From DATLGB01 sp964242305 (lineage in GTDB: Bacteria; Actinomycetota; Thermoleophilia; Solirubrobacterales; Solirubrobacteraceae), in the NCBI GenBank assembly GCA_964242305.1, contig CAXTBB010000002.1:129384-193383 (forward strand): DNA of 64,000 nt. The letters run 5' to 3'. Below are positions 24,207-32,862 of the stretch, in pieces (the stretch's first letter is position 1; every line of letters starts with the position of its first letter). The notes below the pieces were generated by a model, which saw only the letters and a program-made list of their open reading frames with translations, made no database searches and was not told the origin of the DNA. The position numbers were made by a program, and so were the translations under genes.

Positions 24207-26153
24207 ATGGCGCAGAACACGAATCCCTCATACGAAGAGTCCAAGCAGGTCGCCGAAGCCAGCCGCGAGACAGAGTGGAAGCAGCCCTCCTTCGGTCGCG
24301 GGATGTACCTCGGCGACTTCGACCTTGGCCTCATCCATCCCCAGCCCAAGGTCGACGCCTCGCGCGTCGAAGAGGGCGAGGACTTCCTCAAGCGCTTCCG
24401 CGCGTTCCTCACCGAGCGGGTCGACCCGCAGCAGATCGAGGACGACGCGAAGATCCCCGACGACGTCATCAAGGGCCTCAAGGACCTCGGCGCGCTCGGG
24501 ATGAAGATCCCCAAGGAGTACGGCGGCCTCGGCCTCACGCAGGTCTACTACAACAAGGCGCTCAGCCTGGCCGGCACGTGGCACTCCTCGATCGCGACGC
24601 TGCTCTCCGCGCACCAGTCGATCGGCCTGCCCGAGCCGCTGAAGACCTTCGGCTCGGAGGAGCAGAAACAGGAGTGGCTGCCCAAGGTCGCCAAGGACCA
24701 CATCTCCGCCTTCCTGCTCACGGAGCCCGACGTCGGCTCGGACCCGGCGCGCATGGGCTCGACGGCGATCCCGTCCGACGACGGCAAGACCTACACGATC
24801 AACGGCACCAAGCTGTGGGCGACCAACGGCGTCATCGCCGACGTGGTCGTGGTCATGGCCGTCGTCCCCAAGACGGATGAGGCCAAGGGCGGCATCACCG
24901 CCTTCATCTGCCCGACCGACCTGCCGGGCATCGAGATCAAGCACCGCAACGAGTTCATGGGCCTCAAGGGCATCGAGAACTCGGTGACGACGTTCACGGA
25001 CGTCGAGATCCCGGCCGAGAACATCATCGCCGGCGTCGGCAAGGGCCTCAAGATCGCGCTCAACACGCTCAACACCGGCCGCCTGTCGCTGCCGGCGATC
25101 TGCGTCGGCTCGACCAAGTACGCGCTGCGCATCGTCCGCCAGTGGTCCGCCGAGCGCAAGCAGTGGGGCCAGGCGCTGGGCAAGCACGACCCCGTCGCCC
25201 AGCACATCGCGTTCATCGCCGGCACCGCCTTCGGCCTGGAGGCGATGGTCGACGTGTCGAGTCGCCTGGCCGACGACAAGCAGCGCGACTTCCGCATCGA
25301 GGCCGCCATCGCGAAGCTCTACGGGTCCGAGATGGCCTGGCAGGCGATCGACACGATGGTCCAGGTCCGCGGCGGCCGCGGCTTCGAGACCGCGAAGTCC
25401 CTCGGGGCCCGCGGCGAGAAGCCCGTCCCCGCCGAGCAGATGCTGCGCGACATGCGCATCAACCGCACCTTCGAGGGCGCCACGGAGATCATGCACCTGA
25501 TGATCGCCCGCGAGGCCGTCGACAAGCACCTCGAGCTGGCCGGGGACATCTTGCTGGGCGACGGCGGCGTCGGCGAGAAGGCCAAGCTGGCCGTCAACGC
25601 CGGCAAGTTCTACGCCAAGTGGTTCCCGTCGCTGATGACGGGCGACGGGCAGAAGCCGTCGTCGTTCGACGAGTTCGGCGACCTCGCCAAGCACCTGCGC
25701 TTCGCGGAGCGCAACTCACGCAAGCTGGCGCGCTCGACGTTCTACGCGATGGGCCGCTACCAGGCCAAGCTCGAGCAGAAGGGCGCCCTGCTGGGCCGCG
25801 TCGTCGACATCGGCGCCGAGCTGTACGCGATCAGCGCCGCCTGCGTGTACGCGAACACGATCGCCACGGAGGACCCTCGCCGGAAGGAGTCGGTCTACGA
25901 GCTGGCCGACCTCTTCTGCTCCCAGGCCCGCCGCCGCGCCGACCGCCTCTTCCACGACCTGTGGGCCAACGACGACGACGCGCAGTACGCGACCGCCCAG
26001 AAGGTGCTGGAGGGCGAGTTCGAGTGGTTCGAGCACGACGTCCTCGACCCCGCCGGCGACGGCCCGATGATCCCGGAGGCGGCCAAGCCGACCCCCGCGG
26101 AGGAGAAGTTCGAAGAGGCCGGCGTCGAGAAGGAAGCCGAAGCGGTCCAGTAG
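24207..26153 (+). CDS. Acyl-CoA dehydrogenase, large (about 650-residue) type
   Basis: A 648-residue flavoenzyme introducing a trans-2 double bond into acyl-CoA (beta-oxidation). The catalytic domain spans about residues 90-460, with segments LTEPDVGSDPARMGSTA, GTKLWATNGVIADVVVV and MRINRTFEGATEIMHLMIAR. The C-terminal 170-residue helical extension matches the very-long-chain/ACAD9-like class and is rare in short-chain enzymes. It ends in an acidic tail. The leaderless-type start is ATG 24207. Confidence 0.9.
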   Translation: MAQNTNPSYEESKQVAEASRETEWKQPSFGRGMYLGDFDLGLIHPQPKVDASRVEEGEDFLKRFRAFLTERVDPQQIEDDAKIPDDVIKGLKDLGALGMKIPKEYGGLGLTQVYYNKALSLAGTWHSSIATLLSAHQSIGLPEPLKTFGSEEQKQEWLPKVAKDHISAFLLTEPDVGSDPARMGSTAIPSDDGKTYTINGTKLWATNGVIADVVVVMAVVPKTDEAKGGITAFICPTDLPGIEIKHRNEFMGLKGIENSVTTFTDVEIPAENIIAGVGKGLKIALNTLNTGRLSLPAICVGSTKYALRIVRQWSAERKQWGQALGKHDPVAQHIAFIAGTAFGLEAMVDVSSRLADDKQRDFRIEAAIAKLYGSEMAWQAIDTMVQVRGGRGFETAKSLGARGEKPVPAEQMLRDMRINRTFEGATEIMHLMIAREAVDKHLELAGDILLGDGGVGEKAKLAVNAGKFYAKWFPSLMTGDGQKPSSFDEFGDLAKHLRFAERNSRKLARSTFYAMGRYQAKLEQKGALLGRVVDIGAELYAISAACVYANTIATEDPRRKESVYELADLFCSQARRRADRLFHDLWANDDDAQYATAQKVLEGEFEWFEHDVLDPAGDGPMIPEAAKPTPAEEKFEEAGVEKEAEAVQ

Positions 26154-26360
26154 CTACCGGCGGTACCACGCCGAGCGCCGTTCGCGGCGCTCGGCGGCAT
26201 CACCGATCAGCCAGAACATCACCGGCCACAGCCCGACGAACAGGGCGCGCCGCTCGGCGTTGCCGCGCTCGTCCTGATCGACCGTCTTCGCGCGGATCCA
26301 CAGGGCGATGCAGGCCCAGATGTTCATTAATGAGACTGCGTGGAGAGCGCGTGAGAACAT
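26154..26360 (-). CDS. Small membrane protein, function unknown
   Basis: A 68-residue protein with two short hydrophobic stretches (MNIWACIALWI and ALFVGLWPVMFWLIGDA) joined by a charged loop (RAKTVDQDERGNAERR). I recognise no family. Start ATG 26360 is preferred because TAGCGT lies exactly 7 nt upstream; two other in-frame ATGs exist (26366, 26327). Its stop abuts the stop of the convergent acyl-CoA dehydrogenase. Its start region overlaps the start of the divergent DUF1990-like gene at the palindrome CATGGCCATG. Confidence 0.55.
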   Translation of the reverse strand: MFSRALHAVSLMNIWACIALWIRAKTVDQDERGNAERRALFVGLWPVMFWLIGDAAERRERRSAWYRR

Positions 26361-27054
26361 GGCCATGACGCTACCCCGACGCCTGCTCCTCATCTCCCGC
26401 TGGCCGGTGGGGGTGTCGCTGACGACGTGGCGCTACCTGTGGCGCACGACCCCCTTCCACCGGACGGAGGAGGAGGGGTCGATGGACGTCGACGCGCCCC
26501 CGCCGCTGCCCGGCGACGTCTCCCACGCGGACGTGCAGCGGCCCGAGGACGGGGTCGGCCCGCTCTTTCACCGGCGCTACCGCACCCGCATCCGCGACAC
26601 CGACCTCACCCCGGAGGCGTTCATCACCCAGGTCTCGGGGAACCTGCGGCGGCTCGCCCCGCGGGAGTTCGCGTCCTTCGAGAAGACGCGCGGCGAGGAG
26701 GCGGTCATGGCGGTCGGCGACGAGTACCTGGTCCGCATGCCCGGCCCCTGGGACGGCCCCGTCCGCGTGATCGCCCGTACGCCCGACTCCTTCCGCTTCG
26801 CCACGCTGACCGACCACCTGGAGGCGGGGCAGATCGAGTTCCGCGCCCGCCGCGAGGACGGCCTGCTGGTCTTCGAGATCGAGTCCTGGGCCCGGTCGGG
26901 CGACCCGCTCATGAGCGTCCTCTACTACCACCTGCGCATGGCCAAGGAGACCCAGCTGCACATGTGGATCTCGCTGCTCGAGCGCGCCACGAAGCGCTCG
27001 GGCGGCACGATGACGCAGGGCATCGACATCCACACGCGGCAGGTGGCCCTGTGA
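26359..27054 (+). CDS. DUF1990-like protein, copy 1
   Basis: A 231-residue protein. The first 80 residues are a variable segment, with a hydrophobic part in LLLISRWPVGVSLTTW. The rest resembles DUF1990: a beta-rich domain with RVIARTPDSFRFATLTDHLE, LLVFEIESWARSGDPL and the helical ending MAKETQLHMWISLLERA. Start ATG 26359 has a weak Shine-Dalgarno site (GGAGAG). It overlaps the second copy by GTGA. No function is known for the family. Its position between two acyl-CoA dehydrogenases hints at lipid metabolism. Confidence 0.6.
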   Translation: MAMTLPRRLLLISRWPVGVSLTTWRYLWRTTPFHRTEEEGSMDVDAPPPLPGDVSHADVQRPEDGVGPLFHRRYRTRIRDTDLTPEAFITQVSGNLRRLAPREFASFEKTRGEEAVMAVGDEYLVRMPGPWDGPVRVIARTPDSFRFATLTDHLEAGQIEFRARREDGLLVFEIESWARSGDPLMSVLYYHLRMAKETQLHMWISLLERATKRSGGTMTQGIDIHTRQVAL

Positions 27055-27659
27055 AGAGCGACCAGGAGATGCTGGCCGGCCTGGCGCAGACGCCACTCAA
27101 CTACGACCCGGACGCCCCGCACGACGAGGCGCACGGCTGGCGCATCGACGAGTACTGCGAGCCGCTCCCGTCCGAGCCGCCCGGCCCGCCCGTCGACGAC
27201 GGGCCCTTCGAGCGCTGCCAGGTCCTCCTGCGCGACTACAAGGTCGCGGACCCCAAGATGGTCAAGGCCGTCTACGACAAGGACGCGCCGCTGAAGGGCC
27301 GCGACATGCTGCTCAAGTTCCGCTTCGGGCCGATCCACTTCCGGGCGGGCTGCCGGATCGGCGACATCACCGACGAGGAGCGCGTCCAGGACGGCCGGCC
27401 GGTGCGCATCTGGGGCTGGGCCTACCAGACCCTCGAGGGCCACATCGAGCAGGGCCAGATGAGCTGGGAGGTGTGGAAGTGGACCGACACCGGCGACGTG
27501 CAGTTCCGCATCCACTCCTACTCGCGCGGGGTGAAGACCGGCAACCCGATCCTGCGGCTCGGCTTCCGGCTGGTCGGCCAGTGGCAGCGGCGGCTGTACC
27601 TGACCCACGCCTGCGAGCGGATGGCCGAAATGGCCGCGCGCGATGAACGCCCTGGCTGA
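27051..27659 (+). CDS. DUF1990-like protein, copy 2
   Basis: A 202-residue relative of the preceding gene with a better family match. The core RIWGWAYQTLEGHIEQGQ, VQFRIHSYSRGVKTG and ILRLGFRLVGQWQRRLYLTH follow the DUF1990 pattern (Y-x-TLxGHxExG, FxIxxxSR, then QRR). Start GTG 27051 overlaps the previous stop; its own 3' end overlaps the next acyl-CoA dehydrogenase start by 17 nt. The four genes from 26359 to 28743 or beyond look like one transcript. Confidence 0.68.
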   Translation: MKSDQEMLAGLAQTPLNYDPDAPHDEAHGWRIDEYCEPLPSEPPGPPVDDGPFERCQVLLRDYKVADPKMVKAVYDKDAPLKGRDMLLKFRFGPIHFRAGCRIGDITDEERVQDGRPVRIWGWAYQTLEGHIEQGQMSWEVWKWTDTGDVQFRIHSYSRGVKTGNPILRLGFRLVGQWQRRLYLTHACERMAEMAARDERPG

Positions 27660-28743
27660 CGCGGTCGAGCGCTTCGTCACCGACGAGGTGCTCCCCAACG
27701 TCGCCGAGTGGGACCGCGACGACGACCTCCCGCAGGCGGCGCTGGATCAGGTGATCGCGCTGGGCGTGACCGGTGCGATGGTGCCGGCGCGCTACGGCGG
27801 GCCGGACCTCGGCGTCGCCGACCTCGTCCCCGTCTGGCGCGCCCTCTCGCGCGGTTGGATCTCCCTGACCGGCGCCGTCAACCCCACGGGGCTGGCCACG
27901 GCGCTGCTCGTCCGCCACGGGACGGAGGCGCAGCGCGAGCGCTGGCTGCCGGGCATCGCCGACGGCTCGATCCTGGCGTCCTTCTCGATCACCGAGCCCC
28001 AGGCCGGGTCCGATCTCTCGAAGATCGAGACCACCGCCACGGCCGAGGATCCCGGCTGGCGCCTGGACGGGACCAAGCGCTGGGTGGCCGGCGGCGTGTC
28101 GGCGCAGGTCATCTTCATGCTCGTCGAGGTCGAGGGGAAGCCGGCCTGCCTGATCCTCCCGAGTGACGGCCGCGGCGAGGACGGGTGGATCGTGGGGGAG
28201 ATCGACAAGATCGGCTACCGCGGCGTCGAGTCCGCGGCCTACCACTTCGACGGCTTCGTCAGCCAGGGGGCCGAGCTGCTGGGTGACCAGGTCACGGTGC
28301 GCCAGATGCTCGACGCGCTCGACGTCGGGCGTGTCAACGTCGCCTGCCGCGCCCTGGGCATCACCGACCGCGCGCTGGAGCGCGCCCTGGAGGAGTCGCG
28401 CGAGCGCAAGATCGGCGACGGCGTCCTCGGCGACCACACCCACGCTCAGTTGCGGCTGGGGGAGATGATCGCCCGCCGCGCGTCCGTGGAGGCGCTGGTG
28501 GACCGCGCCGCGGCGGCGATCGACGCCGGCGACGACGCCGCGCGCGAGCTGTCCACTGCCGCCAAGCTGGTCGCCTCCGACACCGCGGTGTGGGCGGTCG
28601 ATGCGGCTTCGCGCCTGGCCGCGTCGCGGTCCTACACGGCGACGGACGAGCTGGCCCGGCTGCGCCGCGACGCGCCCCAGACCCAGATCGGCGAGGGTGC
28701 CAACGACGCCCTGCTGTTCGCTTTGGCCCGCGGGCGGTTGTAA
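27643..28743 (+). CDS. Acyl-CoA dehydrogenase, standard size
   Basis: A 366-residue acyl-CoA dehydrogenase family member. The FAD/substrate segments are SFSITEPQAGSDLSKIETTA and GTKRWVAGGVSAQVIFMLVE. The C-terminal nucleotide-binding ending QIGEGANDALLFALARGRL corresponds to the usual IGEGTxEI. It is shorter at the N-terminus than typical members (about 380 residues). Its substrate is unknown; pairing with DUF1990-like genes is unusual. Confidence 0.88.
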   Translation: MNALADAVERFVTDEVLPNVAEWDRDDDLPQAALDQVIALGVTGAMVPARYGGPDLGVADLVPVWRALSRGWISLTGAVNPTGLATALLVRHGTEAQRERWLPGIADGSILASFSITEPQAGSDLSKIETTATAEDPGWRLDGTKRWVAGGVSAQVIFMLVEVEGKPACLILPSDGRGEDGWIVGEIDKIGYRGVESAAYHFDGFVSQGAELLGDQVTVRQMLDALDVGRVNVACRALGITDRALERALEESRERKIGDGVLGDHTHAQLRLGEMIARRASVEALVDRAAAAIDAGDDAARELSTAAKLVASDTAVWAVDAASRLAASRSYTATDELARLRRDAPQTQIGEGANDALLFALARGRL

Positions 28744-28759
28744 GCCGGCCGTACCGGTC

Positions 28760-28765
28760 TACTCT
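28760..28765 (+). promoter_or_regulatory. Putative -10 box of a leaderless promoter for the BNR-repeat protein
   Basis: TACTCT lies 8 nt before the ATG at 28774. A TTGTAA at 28738-28743 (16-nt spacer) may serve as -35. Confidence 0.5.
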
Positions 28766-28773
28766 CCGGTGCC

Positions 28774-31700
28774 ATGAAGCGCAGACTTGCGATCCTGGTA
28801 GCCCTGCTGATCGTCGGGGGAGGGGTGACGGCGTTCGTGCTGCACCGCGCCGAGGAGCGGCGCGAGAAGGAGGAGGCGAGCCGGTGCGCGGTCGGCTTCG
28901 GCGGCGCCAAGGCCAAGCACGAGGGCGACGAGGGCGAGCGCGAGGAGGAAGAGGAGCGCGAGCGCGAGGAGCACGAGGGCGAGGAGAAGGACAAGACCGC
29001 GAAGGCCGCCGGGCCGTCCGCGGACCTCTTCGCCGGGCCCGAGCCGGTGGAGCCCTGCGGCGGCGAGACGCCCGGCGGCCAGCCCGAGCCCTTCGGCGAC
29101 CTGGCCAAGGCGAACTCGAGCATCGTCTCCAAGTCCGTCGCGCCCGGGACGGCCATCAAGGGCGGCGCCTACCGCTCCGCCATTCGCCAGCGGGCCAGCC
29201 TGCCCACCGTCGGCGAGGCGTGGAAGCCGTACGGCACGCCGCCGCTCCAGAGCTACCGGACCGAGTACGACACGACCCGGGGCTCGACCAGCGAGGGCCT
29301 CGGCGACCTGTCCGGGCGTGCCACCGCCATCGCCCGCGGCGACGACGGGAGCCTCTACGCCGCGATCTCCAACGGCGGCGTCTGGAAGAGCACGAACAAC
29401 GGCGACGCCTGGAGCTCGCTGGGCGAGAACCTCCCGACGCAGGTCGTCTCCGGCGTCGCCAAGGTCGGCGGCCGCCTGCTCGTCCTCACCGGCGACAACG
29501 CCTTCGGCGGCAACACCTACGCGGGCCTGGGCGCCTACTACTCCGACGACGAGGGCAAGACCTGGACGCACGCGGCGGGCATCCCCGACGGCCTGCTGTC
29601 CTTCCGCCTGGCCGTCGACCCCAGCGACACCCAGAAGGTCTACGCGGCCACCGGCGGCGGCCTGTACCGATCGACGGACGGCGGGGCCAGCTACGTCAAC
29701 GTCAACCTGCCGACGGGGGACTGCGCCGGTCAGCCGGTGAGCGCCAAGAACTGCTTCCTGGCCAACGTCGTCACCGACGTCACCGTGCAGGGCAAGGCCA
29801 ACGCGCAGACGGCCGGCGCCAAGCCGGGCGCCGTGCTCGCCGCCGTCGGCTGGCGCGCCGGGACCAAGGCCAACGCCAACGGCGTCCCGCAGTCGCCCGG
29901 CAACGGCGTCTACCGCTCCGACGACGGCTCGCCGGGGTCCTTCACGAACCTCGACCTGGCCGGGAACTCGACCGCGACCACCGATCCGCTGACGCAGGCG
30001 CGCATCGGCCGGATCGCCCTCGGCGGCGCCACCGGCGACGCGCAGGACCACAACGTCGTCTACGCGATCGTGCAGGACGCCGTCAAGTTCAACGGCGGCG
30101 TCTCGGGGCTCGACGTCAACGACGAGAGCGGCACGACGAGCGCCGCACAGAGCGACTACCTCAACGCGATCTACGTCTCCACGGACTTCGGGGCGCACTT
30201 CACCGAGCTCGAGGGCTCGACGACCATCGACAACGACGCGACCAGCAACTCGGCGCTCGCCCCGCCAACCTGCAAGGCGCCCGCCGTCATCAGCTACTGC
30301 CCGGGCATCCAGGCTTGGTACAACCTCTGGGTCGCCCCGGACCCGACGCGCCAGACCGCGGCGGGCGTCCCCACCCGGCTCGCGTTCGGCCTCGAGGAGA
30401 TCTGGTCGGGGACCGACGCCGCCGGCCTCGACGGCACGACGCCGCAGAAGTTCGGGGTCGTCGGCCGCTACTACGCGAACTGCACGCTGCTGCCGGCGGC
30501 CAACGCGGCCCTGCCCGTGTGCCCGACCGCGCAGAACGGCGAGCTCGCCCCATTCACCACGCACCCCGACCAGCACGGGGCGCTGTACGTGCCCGACGGC
30601 AGCGGCGGGGTGACCCTGTTCGCCGCCAACGACGGCGGCATCTACAAGCAGCACACCAGCGCGACGGAGGACTTCTCCAACGCCAACTGGGGCCAGGGCA
30701 AGCCCCAGGGCCGCAGCGGCGCCAACAACGGCCTCAACACGCTGCAGCCCTACGACGCGTCGATGGCCAAGGACGGCACGGTCTACATGGGCCTGCAGGA
30801 CAACGGCGAGGCCAAGATCGAGCCCAACGGCGACATGTACACGATCTACGGCGGGGACGGCTTCTTCTCCGCGGTCGATCCGGACAACTCCAAGGTCGCC
30901 TACGAGGAGTACACCGCGGGCGACATCAGCGTCACCAAGGACGGCGGCAGGACGTGGACGGACATCGCGCCGGCGCTGACCTCGGCGCAGTTCGCGACGC
31001 CGTTCGAGATGGACCGCGGCGACGCCAACCACCTGATGATCGGCGGCCGCAACGTCTTCGAGACGACGTCCGGGCCCGACACCGCGTCCGGGACGTGGGC
31101 CCAAGTCTACGACCTCGGCACCCAGAAGCACCCGGGCGAGGCCGGCGCCTCCGCGGCCGACGACGATCCCGACAACCAGCTCTCGGCCGTCGACACCCAG
31201 TCCTTCGACGCAGGCTCCGCCGCGCCGACCGGCCCGAAGACCAAGGACGTCAGCTACACGGCCGGGGGCGCGACGGTCCCCGGCTTGGGCGACGCGACGG
31301 GGACCGGGACGTTCGTGCCGGGCTCCTACGACGATCACCCGTTCACGATCGGATCGGGCGACGGCGACGCGGCGGTCCACGTCGACATCAGCTGGTCCAA
31401 CGCCGCCTACGACTGGGACCTGTACCTGCTCGACTCCACCGGCAAGGTCGTGGCCAGCTCGGCGACCAGCACGGCGCAGAAGGAGTCGCTGAGCCTGCCC
31501 AACCCCGGCGCGGGCACCTACACGGTGCGCGTGGTCAACTACGCGGCGGCGGGGACCTTCGCCGCCAAGGTGACCTTCGACCAGCGCACGAGCGGGACGG
31601 TCAAGACGGTCGGCAGCTACGTCGGCTACTGCGGCTTCTGCGACACGATCACGCAGGGCACCCCGTTCGCCAACGGCATCGCCACCAACGTCGGGGGCGA

Positions 31701-32862
31701 CAAGCCGGGCAAGACGGGGTCGACCGACGGGTGGCACATCGCCAAGGCGACCGGCCTGCCCGCGCGGTACGTCACGTCGGTGCGCATGGATCCGCAGGAC
31801 TCCCGCACCGTGTACGCGACCCTGGCCGGCTACGGCCGCCGCTGGGCGTTCCCGGGCGCGGTCGGCGAGGACACCTCGAAGGTGGGCAAGGGCCACGTCT
31901 TCAAGTCCACCGACGCCGGCGCGACCTTCACCGACGTCTCCGGCGACCTCCCCGACGCCCCCGCCAACTGGACCGTCCTGCACAACGGCCATCTGGTCGT
32001 CGGGACCGACATCGGCGTGTTCGAGTCCTGCGACAACGCCGGCGGCGGCTACGCGCGGCTGGGCACCGGCCTGCCGACGACCCCCGTCTCCACCATCCGC
32101 TACAAGCCGGGCGACCCGGACACCCTGGTGGTGGCGACCTACGGCCGCGGCGTCTACACGTACACCTTCAAGGACGACACCGGCAAGTGCCCGCCGCCGG
32201 CCGGCGCGCCCGGGACGTCCAGCGGGACGTCGACCGGACCGCAGGCCTGCACCGCGGCGGCCGGCTTCAAGTCCGTCAAGGTCACCCCGCGCGGCCACGG
32301 CCTGCGCTTCTCGGTCAAGCGCGCGCTGACGGCCCGCTACGCCGTCGACGTCGTCCAGCAGTCGCGCGGCCGCCGCGTCCTCGAGAAGAAGACCGTCAAG
32401 CGCTTCCGCAACCGGAAGCGATCGTTCACCTGGAAGGGCGCCGGCAAGCTCAAGCGCGGCGTGTACTTCACCCGCGTGCGCATCAAGCAGGGATCGATCT
32501 CCGACATCCGCCGCAACGCGTTCGCTCGGTCGGCCGGGCGGTTCCGCAAGCGGCCGCAGTTCTTCGCGACGGAGAGCTGCAGCATCCTGCGCTCGGCGAA
32601 GCTCAACGGCCCCACGTTCGGCGGCCGCTTCAAGCGCCCGCTTGCCATCGCCTTCCGCCTGCGCGGCACCGGCACGGTCAAGCTGTCCTACACCCAGCGC
32701 GGGAAGACGCTGCTGCGTCGGACGATCACGATCCGCGACGTCAAGTACCACCGCGTGCGGCTGCCGTCGCGCAAGGCCCAGCGCGGCGACGTCCGGGTCA
32801 AGCTCGTCGCCACGGTGGGCACCGCCAAGCGGACCGTCAGGCTGGTCGGACGGCGGCTCTGA
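28774..32862 (+). CDS. Giant secreted BNR/sialidase-fold repeat protein with PPC-like domain
   Basis: A 1362-residue exported protein. The signal anchor is LAILVALLIVGGGVTAFVL, followed by a striking Glu/Lys/Arg tract (about residues 46-75). Repeated BNR-type Asp boxes appear along the chain (STNNGDAWSSL, SDDEGKTWTHA, STDGGASYVNV, TKDGGRTWTDI, STDAGATFTDV), as in sortilin-like beta-propellers. A pre-peptidase C-terminal-like domain lies near 850-940 (DWDLYLLDSTGKVVASS). The last 200 residues form a basic beta-rich domain. Catalytic function is not evident; glycan or protein binding at the cell surface is inferred. Confidence 0.82.
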   Translation: MKRRLAILVALLIVGGGVTAFVLHRAEERREKEEASRCAVGFGGAKAKHEGDEGEREEEEEREREEHEGEEKDKTAKAAGPSADLFAGPEPVEPCGGETPGGQPEPFGDLAKANSSIVSKSVAPGTAIKGGAYRSAIRQRASLPTVGEAWKPYGTPPLQSYRTEYDTTRGSTSEGLGDLSGRATAIARGDDGSLYAAISNGGVWKSTNNGDAWSSLGENLPTQVVSGVAKVGGRLLVLTGDNAFGGNTYAGLGAYYSDDEGKTWTHAAGIPDGLLSFRLAVDPSDTQKVYAATGGGLYRSTDGGASYVNVNLPTGDCAGQPVSAKNCFLANVVTDVTVQGKANAQTAGAKPGAVLAAVGWRAGTKANANGVPQSPGNGVYRSDDGSPGSFTNLDLAGNSTATTDPLTQARIGRIALGGATGDAQDHNVVYAIVQDAVKFNGGVSGLDVNDESGTTSAAQSDYLNAIYVSTDFGAHFTELEGSTTIDNDATSNSALAPPTCKAPAVISYCPGIQAWYNLWVAPDPTRQTAAGVPTRLAFGLEEIWSGTDAAGLDGTTPQKFGVVGRYYANCTLLPAANAALPVCPTAQNGELAPFTTHPDQHGALYVPDGSGGVTLFAANDGGIYKQHTSATEDFSNANWGQGKPQGRSGANNGLNTLQPYDASMAKDGTVYMGLQDNGEAKIEPNGDMYTIYGGDGFFSAVDPDNSKVAYEEYTAGDISVTKDGGRTWTDIAPALTSAQFATPFEMDRGDANHLMIGGRNVFETTSGPDTASGTWAQVYDLGTQKHPGEAGASAADDDPDNQLSAVDTQSFDAGSAAPTGPKTKDVSYTAGGATVPGLGDATGTGTFVPGSYDDHPFTIGSGDGDAAVHVDISWSNAAYDWDLYLLDSTGKVVASSATSTAQKESLSLPNPGAGTYTVRVVNYAAAGTFAAKVTFDQRTSGTVKTVGSYVGYCGFCDTITQGTPFANGIATNVGGDKPGKTGSTDGWHIAKATGLPARYVTSVRMDPQDSRTVYATLAGYGRRWAFPGAVGEDTSKVGKGHVFKSTDAGATFTDVSGDLPDAPANWTVLHNGHLVVGTDIGVFESCDNAGGGYARLGTGLPTTPVSTIRYKPGDPDTLVVATYGRGVYTYTFKDDTGKCPPPAGAPGTSSGTSTGPQACTAAAGFKSVKVTPRGHGLRFSVKRALTARYAVDVVQQSRGRRVLEKKTVKRFRNRKRSFTWKGAGKLKRGVYFTRVRIKQGSISDIRRNAFARSAGRFRKRPQFFATESCSILRSAKLNGPTFGGRFKRPLAIAFRLRGTGTVKLSYTQRGKTLLRRTITIRDVKYHRVRLPSRKAQRGDVRVKLVATVGTAKRTVRLVGRRL

